Source: Desulfobacterales bacterium
GTDB taxonomy: Bacteria; Desulfobacterota; DSM-4660; Desulfatiglandales; B25-G16
NCBI GenBank assembly: GCA_013375385.1
Contig: JABXJY010000040.1
Span: 1 to 14,284 of the forward strand
DNA length: 14,284 bases
Reading direction: 5' to 3'
The notes beneath the pieces are model-generated. The model made no database searches. It saw nothing but the letters and a program-made list of their open reading frames with translations, and was not told where the DNA came from. How positions within the stretch are numbered: position 1 is the first letter of the stretch; each line of letters starts with the position of its first letter. The translations under genes were made by a program, and so were the position numbers. This document shows positions 1 through 5,373 of this stretch, in pieces.

Positions 1-391
1 CGAGAGCCATCTTACCCAGTGTACCCTGTTTCGATGAACTCTCCATGAGGGCGAAGTACAGCCAACCCAGAATAATTCCGACAATATTACCCAAGGCGCC
101 CGAACCTTCCCGTGTTCCTGTGCTATAACCATATAAAAAGCCAGCGAAACCCCCAATGATGAACCCGGCGACCATCAAGATAGATCCATCAATAATAGCT
201 GCAGAAAATCTTTTCCTGAACCCTGCGTAGCCCTTGAATCCATCTTTTTCCGTCATAAATTGAAATTCTTCCGTTTCCGTTACAATTTGACCACCGCAGT
301 TTTTGCACGTCACCGCAAGGGTTCTTCCTTGGACGATCTTATCACCTGGAATGTCATATCTGGTATTGCACGTAGGGCAAACAACCTTCAT
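1..391 (-). CDS. Zinc-ribbon plus RDD-domain membrane protein, N-terminal part (runs off left edge)
   Basis: About 130 codons are read from an ATG at 391 to base 1 with no stop, so the gene is cut by the window edge. The start is preceded by GAGG five bases upstream. Residues 1-40 form a small zinc ribbon with Cys5, Cys8, Cys29 and Cys32, of the MJ0042/zinc_ribbon_5 type often found at the N-terminus of deltaproteobacterial membrane or regulatory proteins. From about residue 57 an RDD domain begins (RFSAAIIDG, with Asp68). It has a hydrophobic segment at about 65-88, a second at about 102-116, and the typical SSSKQGTLGKMAL stretch at 118-130. RDD proteins are multi-pass inner-membrane proteins of mostly unknown role, sometimes linked to transport or ion exchange. 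The fusion is seen directly; the function is not known. Confidence 0.85.
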   Translation of the reverse strand, partial: MKVVCPTCNTRYDIPGDKIVQGRTLAVTCKNCGGQIVTETEEFQFMTEKDGFKGYAGFRKRFSAAIIDGSILMVAGFIIGGFAGFLYGYSTGTREGSGALGNIVGIILGWLYFALMESSSKQGTLGKMAL

Positions 392-516
392 GGTATCCTC
401 AAACAACCCTCAGCTGATAGTTCATACCTGTTTTTTCATAACTGGTTACAGGGTAAACAGAGAGCGGATTAATCTGCGTCCCAAAAGGGAATTCCTATGC
501 AATTCAATTGCGTTTT

Positions 517-2049
517 TCAGTTCTTGAAAGACTTCTTAACCTCTTCCTTCAGTACCTTTCCCATTCTATTTTTGGGTAACTCTTTCAGAAAGACGATCTC
601 CTTGGGACATTTCCAGTTGTGGAGATGTTTCCTACAGAACCCTTGAATCTCCTGAGCATTGACCCTGGCGCCGGGTTTTGTGACAACAGCTGCACCCACC
701 TTTTCTCCCCATTTGTCATCCGGAATACCTACCACAGAGGATTCAGCCACACCCTCAAGCTGGTTTATGACCGTCTCCACCTCCTTTGGGGAGATATTCT
801 CACCCCCTGAGATGATAATATGCTTGATGCGATCTGTCAGATAGTAGTATTCGTCCTCATCCACCCTTCCCAGATCACCGGTCCTGAACCACCCCTTTTC
901 AAATGCCTTGGCTGTCTCTTCAGGCTTTCGCCAGTAACCTGGGGTAACGGCGGGGCCCTTAAGCCAGATCTCGCCCGTTTGACCTGGAGCCACATCCACG
1001 AATGTCTCAGGGTCTACTATCCTCACCTCAAGATCTGGCAGGGGTACCCCGATGGAGCCGGGCTTTCTCACACCCCTTACCGGATTAGAAAAATTCATCC
1101 CGGTCTCTGACATGCCTTCGCGCTCCACAGGTTCCTTGCCAAATATCCTCTTTATCCTCTCAAAATCCTTGACCAGGAGTGGTGCCGAACCGGATGTCCA
1201 CAACCGCATATGCTCAAAGTCCAGTTTCCCCTCCCCCACATACTCCATCATCTTCCCATACATGGAGGGGACAGCCATCAGGAGCGTGCAGACATATCCC
1301 CCCTCTTTTTGTGACAGTACCCCTATAACTGCTTCTGGTGAAAAGCTATCAAGCATGATCACGTGGGATCCTGCCATCAAGGCAGTATGAAGGGCAAAGC
1401 ACAGTCCATGGACATGAAAAAGGGGCAGTGCATGACACAGCACGTCAGATTCGGTTATCTCCCATATTTTTATTATATTTCTTGCATCATGGACAAGATT
1501 CCTCTGGGTGAGAATAGCCCCCTTTGGCTTTCCTGTGGTTCCCGAGGTGTAGATGATGAGTCCCGGATCCTCTGGACCGATTTCTTCTACCTCGGTTATG
1601 ACATCTGAGGCGGAGCGAAAAAAATCGAGATCCTGGTACGGTCTTTCGGTATGGATCACAATCGTAGGCAGTCGGGGGTCTATTTCCTTTATTATTTCCT
1701 CCTGTTCGACTCCTGATAACACTAATCTGGCTTCGGTATCTTTGAGCAGATATTCCATTTCCGACTGTTTAAACCCCGGATTCAGGGGGACCCCAATGGC
1801 TCCTATCTTTTGCAGCGCAAGATGAGCAACGATGAAAGCGAGGGATTTTGGGAGGTAGAGGACTACCCTGTCTCCTTTGGTGACCCCCCTATCGAGGAAG
1901 GTATTGGCCATCCGAACGGCGTCTCGATTCAATGCTCCATAAGATATCTCTGTCTCTATCATACCGTCCCGGAGGAAGCTTATCGCCCTGTTTTCTCCAT
2001 GGGCTAAGGAGCTATCCAGAAAGCAATCTTTTAGAGATTCACTGCCCAT
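517..2049 (-). CDS. Acyl-CoA synthetase (AMP-forming), malonyl-CoA-synthetase-like
   Basis: Adenylate-forming enzyme that would activate a carboxylic acid with ATP and CoA in the cytoplasm. With the start at 2049 it has 510 residues. The core motifs are intact: P-loop YTSGTTGKPKG at 167-177, PLFHVHGL at 209-216, GMSETG at 312-317, TGDLG at 390-394, and a C-terminal PKNRMGKVLKE with the catalytic Lys at about 498. The run GMSETGMNFSNP followed by PGSIGVPLPDLEVRI resembles malonyl/methylmalonyl-CoA synthetases (MatB), so a short dicarboxylate substrate is plausible; a general fatty-acid ligase is the alternative. An in-frame ATG at 2064 exists. I prefer 2049 because GGAGG lies four bases upstream of it, whereas the best Shine-Dalgarno upstream of 2064 sits at the mini-ORF start at 2077. 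It is separated by about 170 bp from the PilZ gene, so it may have its own promoter. Confidence 0.9.
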   Translation of the reverse strand: MGSESLKDCFLDSSLAHGENRAISFLRDGMIETEISYGALNRDAVRMANTFLDRGVTKGDRVVLYLPKSLAFIVAHLALQKIGAIGVPLNPGFKQSEMEYLLKDTEARLVLSGVEQEEIIKEIDPRLPTIVIHTERPYQDLDFFRSASDVITEVEEIGPEDPGLIIYTSGTTGKPKGAILTQRNLVHDARNIIKIWEITESDVLCHALPLFHVHGLCFALHTALMAGSHVIMLDSFSPEAVIGVLSQKEGGYVCTLLMAVPSMYGKMMEYVGEGKLDFEHMRLWTSGSAPLLVKDFERIKRIFGKEPVEREGMSETGMNFSNPVRGVRKPGSIGVPLPDLEVRIVDPETFVDVAPGQTGEIWLKGPAVTPGYWRKPEETAKAFEKGWFRTGDLGRVDEDEYYYLTDRIKHIIISGGENISPKEVETVINQLEGVAESSVVGIPDDKWGEKVGAAVVTKPGARVNAQEIQGFCRKHLHNWKCPKEIVFLKELPKNRMGKVLKEEVKKSFKN

Positions 2050-2050
2050 G

Positions 2051-2077
2051 TTACCTCCACTCATTATATGAGGGCAT
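2051..2077 (-). promoter_or_regulatory. Eight-codon leader ORF coupled to the acyl-CoA synthetase start
   Basis: ATG at 2077 opens the peptide MPSYNEWR and stops with TAA at 2053-2051, one base before the synthetase ATG at 2049. It has its own Shine-Dalgarno: GGAGG at 2087-2083, five bases before the ATG. The same GGAGGTAAC string recurs at its 3' end, where it is both the last codons plus stop of the mini-ORF and the Shine-Dalgarno of the synthetase. This geometry would allow translational coupling or reinitiation. The sequence is certain; translation is inference, and a duplicated ribosome-binding site without a biological role is possible. Confidence 0.35.
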
Positions 2078-2183
2078 GGTTACCTCCCTGCAGGTGTTTT
2101 GTTCTTAAACATTATCCGTAGCTCAGTCAACGGGTCGAATCTGTCACACCGGGGTTCAGGTCTCGGCAAAATGGGGATCTTTG

Positions 2184-2218
2184 CCCTGTTAGAATGGCCC
2201 GCGTAAAATCTAACAGGG
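2184..2218. repeat. Inverted repeat with CCCTGTTAGA arms
   Basis: A perfect 10-bp inverted repeat (2184-2193 and 2209-2218) encloses a 15-base loop and sits directly behind the PilZ stop codon. On the minus strand no run of T follows, so it is not a standard intrinsic terminator, although it could protect an mRNA 3' end. The first eight arm bases, CCCTGTTA, recur in the arms of the larger palindrome at 3155-3206, which suggests a dispersed repeat family. Confidence 0.6.
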
Positions 2219-2219
2219 T

Positions 2220-2564
2220 TTACCGATTAGAATCTTGCTTTTCTAAGATCGATAGTCCCACCAAATAGAGCTCTTTAAATCGCCCTGTATCATCTTTGGT
2301 GATATGCCTGATCTCTGTCTTTAGGTATTCTGTAGGTCTTGATGAGTCAGTGGTGTAGTATTTTAGATTGAATATGTCACCAACTTTTAGGTAATTCAAT
2401 AAATCAGAATCTTCCTTTACCAATACACATATTCCTTTCGGTGATATATCCCAGATTTTAAATTGGTAAACGTATGCGCTGTCACGTATTGAGAATTCTA
2501 CGCTATAATATCGATCTATGATACTCCTGGATTCAGATCTCTTCTCAATAAAGTCGTCAGCCAT
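2220..2564 (-). CDS. PilZ-domain protein (predicted c-di-GMP receptor)
   Basis: A 114-residue soluble protein that is essentially one PilZ domain. The two signature elements of the c-di-GMP site are present: RxxxR at Arg9/Arg13 near the N-terminus and DxSxxG at Asp39, Ser41 and Gly44 (DISPKG). A beta-rich body follows, ending in LVGLSI. Stand-alone PilZ proteins usually bind c-di-GMP and act on a partner, often in motility, exopolysaccharide or second-messenger signalling; no partner is evident here. The ATG at 2564 has AGGA seven bases upstream. It follows a hairpin at 2614-2637 and the 78-aa gene with an 88-bp gap. The DNA is AT-rich: 21 of 60 bases are G or C in the line starting at 2221. 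Confidence 0.85.
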   Translation of the reverse strand: MADDFIEKRSESRSIIDRYYSVEFSIRDSAYVYQFKIWDISPKGICVLVKEDSDLLNYLKVGDIFNLKYYTTDSSRPTEYLKTEIRHITKDDTGRFKELYLVGLSILEKQDSNR

Positions 2565-2599
2565 AGACTATCCTTTTACTGGTCCCTCCGGTTAGTTGC

Positions 2600-2637
2600 A
2601 TTATGTATAAAGACCCCGCTCTCATGCTGAGAAGCGG
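2600..2637 (-). terminator. Hairpin between the 78-aa gene and the PilZ gene, probable terminator
   Basis: The stem CCGCT-CTCA (2616-2624) pairs with TGAG-AGCGG (2628-2637) with one bulged A and a three-base loop. On the minus strand it is followed by TCTTTAT, a modest T-rich tract. It begins 16 bp downstream of the stop of the 78-aa gene, as expected for a terminator, but it also lies about 50 bp before the PilZ start. Its sequence resembles the hairpin at 2954-2979. Confidence 0.5.
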
Positions 2638-2652
2638 CCTGCGTGCCTTTCA

Positions 2653-2889
2653 CTAATCTTCTGGTTCAACCCACACAATATTGTTCTTGTTGATAAAGAG
2701 CACCTTTCCTGAAATGTCTCTGTGTCTTACATCGAATAGGACAATAAACGGGCTTTCTGTCTTGGTAAAAAGGTCAGAGACTCTCTCTTTGATACCCATA
2801 TTTACCTTTCCTAATAAAGTAGAGCCGTCGATGGTTCTAATAGTAACATTTCTGTATTCCCTCTTGTAAGCGTCTTTACTCTCTTCCAT
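2653..2889 (-). CDS. Conserved small protein, probably beta-rich, function unknown
   Basis: A 78-residue protein with no membrane segment or signal peptide. The visible pattern is an N-terminal charged stretch, then alternating beta-like strands: RNVTIRTIDG, LLGKVNMGIKERVSDLF, PFIVLFDV, GKVLFINKNNIVWVEPED. Similar short proteins with a GKVN..KERVSDLF core and a FINK..I.WVEPED tail occur in deltaproteobacteria as I recall them, often annotated only as hypothetical (possibly DUF6812), but I cannot confirm this without a search. The shape recalls a small Sm-like or PilZ-like barrel, which is inference. The ATG at 2889 has AGGAG nine bases upstream. It sits just upstream of the PilZ gene, so a shared signalling role is possible. 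It has no recognisable catalytic residues. Confidence 0.75.
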   Translation of the reverse strand: MEESKDAYKREYRNVTIRTIDGSTLLGKVNMGIKERVSDLFTKTESPFIVLFDVRHRDISGKVLFINKNNIVWVEPED

Positions 2890-2943
2890 ACAGTTAAGCT
2901 CCTTCTTGGGGTTACCCGGCCTCCTTCAGATCTTAATCTCCTG

Positions 2944-2980
2944 TAAAATAAAACCCCGCACTCACTGTGAGATACGGGGG
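2944..2980 (-). terminator. Intrinsic terminator upstream of the 78-aa gene
   Basis: The stem CCCCG (2954-2958) pairs with CGGGG (2975-2979), with inner CTCA/TGAG pairing around a CTG loop. On the minus strand it is followed by TTTTATTTTA (2953-2944), which is the classic layout. It would stop transcripts arriving from the MacAB-like operon about 470 bp upstream, isolating the small genes. As it lies only about 55 bp before the 78-aa gene it could instead act as a leader attenuator. Confidence 0.7.
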
Positions 2981-3154
2981 CTTTGGGATCGTTTCATCGT
3001 TTCCATACAATTCAGAATAGCCTTATCTCGCTGAATTGTCAAGGAGTTTGGGATTCGGTGATCCAGGTCCGCTGGCAACGGTAATACTCCCCAACTATGG
3101 TAACGTTTATGGGTTACGGTGGAGCCTGTCCCGACTATACCGTCGGGGATGCCC

Positions 3155-3206
3155 GCCCTGTTAAATCCCCCAGAGGGGGTCCCGCAAAGCGGGAATTTAA
3201 CAGGGC
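3155..3206. repeat. Composite palindrome, three-stem junction
   Basis: Perfect 12-bp outer arms, GCCCTGTTAAAT at 3155-3166 and its complement at 3195-3206, enclose two complete hairpins: CCCCC-AGA-GGGGG (3167-3179) and CCCGC-AAA-GCGGG (3181-3193). Single unpaired bases lie at 3180 and 3194. As RNA or single-stranded DNA it would fold into a compact T- or cloverleaf-like shape. The arms share CCCTGTTA with the inverted repeat at 2184-2218. Neither end has a T-tract, so it is not a simple terminator. Confidence 0.75.
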
Positions 3207-3360
3207 CCGTTTCGTTCTACGGTGACGTCTATCGTCTTAGTTTCACGTCGCCCTTACCGTAACCGATACTGGCTTCGTCACCGCTCGGCTGAGCTCGCCG
3301 CAAGCCCTAGCCGTTAACGAAATACCGAAGAAATCCATGCTAAATCTACAATGGGCCTGC

Positions 3361-3390
3361 TTGAGAAAAGATGCCCCGCAAAATAGGCAT
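3361..3390 (-). terminator. Weak hairpin downstream of the permease gene
   Basis: ATGCC (3371-3375) pairs with GGCAT (3386-3390) over a ten-base loop. On the minus strand it is followed by CTTTTCTC. It lies about 57 bp downstream of the permease stop. The short stem makes it a poor terminator. Confidence 0.25.
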
Positions 3391-3446
3391 TTATAGCGGA
3401 CTATGAAAAAGTCTCATCGCCTTATGGGAGCCCGCTTTCAGACGGC

Positions 3447-4679
3447 CTACTCGTAGCGCAGGGCCTCGATGGGGTCGAGGCGCGCCGCCTTACGCGCCGG
3501 GTAGAAGCCAAAAAACACACCCACCGCCGCAGAGAAACTGAAGGCGAGGATTACCGCGTCGATTTCGATAACCATCGGCCAGTCCCCGGCTATGGCGATA
3601 GCCACCGATCCTCCTACCCCCAGCACGATGCCGATGAGACCGCCGATCAGTGACAATGTTACTGCCTCGATAAGGAACTGGGCCAGAATGTCGCCGCTCT
3701 TAGCACCGACGGCCATTCGGAGGCCGATCTCGCGGGTACGCTCTGTAACCGATACCAGCATAATGTTCATAATGCCGATGCCGCCCACGACGAGCGACAC
3801 CGATGCCACCGCAGCGAGCAGCAGGGCCATGGCCCGCGACGACTCAGCTCGTGTCTCGAGGATCTGTGACAGGTTCCGTATAAAGAAATCATCGTCCTGA
3901 CCGGGACGGAGTCGGTGGCGCTGCCGCAGCAGAGAGCGCACCTGCTCTTCGACCTCAGAGACCAGTTCCGACGTTCGCGCCTTCACAAAGATGCTATCCA
4001 CCAGCTTGCCGCTTATCCTGCGGCCACCCAGCACCCGCTTCTTGGCAGTGGACAAGGGAATGAAGATGACGTCGTCCTGGTCACGGCCGCCAGGCGTCTG
4101 TCCGTTGCCCTTGAGCATGCCGATCACCCTGAATGGTACCCGCTTTATGCGGATGATCTGCCCCAGCGGGTCCTCTCCGGGAAACAGGCTCTCAACTACT
4201 GTCTCGCCAAGAAGCACGACCTTTCCCGCACCTCTCACCTCTTCAGGCGTGAAGGTGCGCCCGGTGGCGATCTCCCACTCGCGCACCTCGAGGTATTCCG
4301 GCGTAACACCCTCAATGAGGGTGGACCAGTTCAGGTTGCCGAACACCACCTGGCCGCTGCCCCGGACAGAGGCTGCGACGGCCTGCACGCTTGGAATCTC
4401 GCGCTGGATAGCGCCAGCGTCATCTTCCGAGATAGTCGGGCGCGTGCCCCTTCCGAGGCGCACACCGCCCGCCGTGCTGGTCCCGGGCAACACGATGATG
4501 AGGTTGGAGCCCAGGCTGCGTATGAGCTCAGCCACCCGAGCCTCGGCCCCGGCGCCGACCGATACCATGATGATAACCGCGGCCACGCCAATGATGATGC
4601 CGAGGGTGGTCAGCACGCTGCGTAGCACGTTCACGCGGAGAGAACGGAGGGCATCAAAAGCTGAATCGAGGCCGATCAT
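3447..4679 (-). CDS. MacB/FtsX-type ABC transporter permease
   Basis: A 410-residue membrane subunit of a MacB-like (type VII) ABC exporter, without the ATPase fused in E. coli MacB. The topology is typical of the family. The first membrane helix is at about 19-41, followed by a large periplasmic MacB_PCD domain at about 45-280 (beginning GAGAEARVAELIRSLGSNLI). Three further helices follow at about 284-308, 334-362 and 372-394. The cytoplasmic coupling element VTERTREIGLRMAVGAK lies at 311-327, and the C-terminus ends FYPARKAARLDPIEALRYE. Its ATG overlaps the TGA of the ATPase reading frame (ATGA), indicating coupled translation. Such permeases use ATP hydrolysis to drive a mechanical cycle that moves substrates from the periplasm through an outer-membrane duct; the substrate is unknown. 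The permease is intact although its ATPase partner appears broken. GC is high: 37 of 60 in the line at 4021. Confidence 0.9.
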   Translation of the reverse strand: MIGLDSAFDALRSLRVNVLRSVLTTLGIIIGVAAVIIMVSVGAGAEARVAELIRSLGSNLIIVLPGTSTAGGVRLGRGTRPTISEDDAGAIQREIPSVQAVAASVRGSGQVVFGNLNWSTLIEGVTPEYLEVREWEIATGRTFTPEEVRGAGKVVLLGETVVESLFPGEDPLGQIIRIKRVPFRVIGMLKGNGQTPGGRDQDDVIFIPLSTAKKRVLGGRRISGKLVDSIFVKARTSELVSEVEEQVRSLLRQRHRLRPGQDDDFFIRNLSQILETRAESSRAMALLLAAVASVSLVVGGIGIMNIMLVSVTERTREIGLRMAVGAKSGDILAQFLIEAVTLSLIGGLIGIVLGVGGSVAIAIAGDWPMVIEIDAVILAFSFSAAVGVFFGFYPARKAARLDPIEALRYE

Positions 4680-5372
4680 GAGGTCCTGTCCTCTTCAACT
4701 GGCATCTCAGCGAGCAACTTTCCTACGTCGGTTGGCCTTTCCACCATCTCGTCACCGATAAGCCGTCCATCTCGGAACCGGAGGATGCGCCGGGCGAAGC
4801 GGGCAATCTCCAGCTCGTGGGTTACCAGCACGATCGTGATACCATCGAGGTTAAGCCGCCGAAACAATGACATGATCTCAACGCCGGTGCGTGTGTCGAG
4901 TGCCCCGGTGGGCTCGTCTGCCAGAATGAGGGCGGGGCTGTGACGGCCGATGATGGGCACGGTCCACGAGCCCAACGGCCGCCAGTACGGCTTCCGCCTT
5001 GGCCCGGCGGTCATGGCGCGGGGTACGTCCATACCTCAGTGAGAGCTCCACGTTCTCGAGTGCCGTTGCCCGCGGTAGAAGGTTGAAGGCCTGGAAGACA
5101 AACCCGATCTTTTGGTTCCGTGTGTGCGCGAGATAATCGCGCGTGAGGGACGAAACATCGTCGCCATCGAGGATGTAGTGGCCGGAGGTGGGCGTGTCGA
5201 GACAGCCCACCAGGTTCATCAAGGTGGACTTGCCGGAACCCGACGGCCCCACCACCGCCACAAACTCCCCGCGCTCGATTTCAACGGACACACCGCGGAG
5301 CGCGTGCACCACCTGAGAGCCCATGCGGTAGTCCTTTGCGAGGTTCTCTATTTCAAGGAGGAAGCCGGTCAT
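4676..5372 (-). pseudogene. MacB-type ABC ATPase, broken by a deletion that removes the signature motif and shifts the frame
   Basis: The two halves read in different frames. The N-terminal half (from ATG 5372) has the A-loop region, Walker A GPSGSGKST at 42-50 and Q-loop FQAFNLLP at 93-100, continuing normally to DRAHHRPSQ. There the family expects LSGGQQQRVAIARAL and about three more residues before PALILADEPTGALDTRTG. Instead the DNA goes straight to the PALILADEP segment, one base out of frame, at about 4932-4940. Downstream Walker B, D-loop and the H-loop VTHE are intact up to the TGA at 4678-4676. Compared with the family about 53 bases are missing. The length of 697 bp (one more than a multiple of three) fits. 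Without the signature motif ATP hydrolysis by the dimer should fail even if the frame were restored. The start lies one base after the adaptor's TAG stop. An assembly error is the main alternative. Confidence 0.85.
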
Positions 5373-5373
5373 C

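Larger units (their letters stand above)
2981..3446. other. Gene-free stretch with nested inverted repeats
   Basis: No reading frame here looks like a gene. The stretch holds CCCGAC/GTCGGG (3130-3135 and 3142-3147), the composite palindrome at 3155-3206, CGGTGACG/CGTCACCG (3220-3227 and 3276-3283), and a longer-range GGTTACGGT/ACCGTAACC pair (about 3114-3122 and 3256-3264). Everything from about 3090 to 3285 is therefore paired with something nearby. The flanks (2981-3080 and 3290-3446) look ordinary. The layout suggests a non-coding mobile or repeat element rather than a decayed gene. Confidence 0.5.

Noticed and set aside
464..477. Near-palindrome GCGGATTAATCTGC between the acyl-CoA synthetase and the RDD gene, a possible operator.
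   Set aside because: One imperfect short dyad with no second copy or visible promoter next to it, so chance is the simpler explanation.
2102..2130. Possible promoter (minus strand) TTGACT, 17 bp, TAAGAA upstream of the mini-ORF.
   Set aside because: The -35 is good but the -10 matches TATAAT at only three of six positions; not strong enough to annotate.
2118..2166. Words resembling tRNA D-arm (GTAGCTCAGT) and T-arm (GGGTCGAATC, GGGGTTCAGG).
   Set aside because: The D-arm and T-arm words are only four bases apart, there is no matching D-stem partner, no anticodon arm and no acceptor stem. At most it is a heavily deleted remnant.
3915..4761. Long plus-strand reading frames of 236 and 256 codons antisense to the permease gene.
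   Set aside because: They lie opposite a clear MacB-type permease in GC-rich DNA, where shadow frames stay open, and their translations are Arg/Pro/Thr-rich with no domain.
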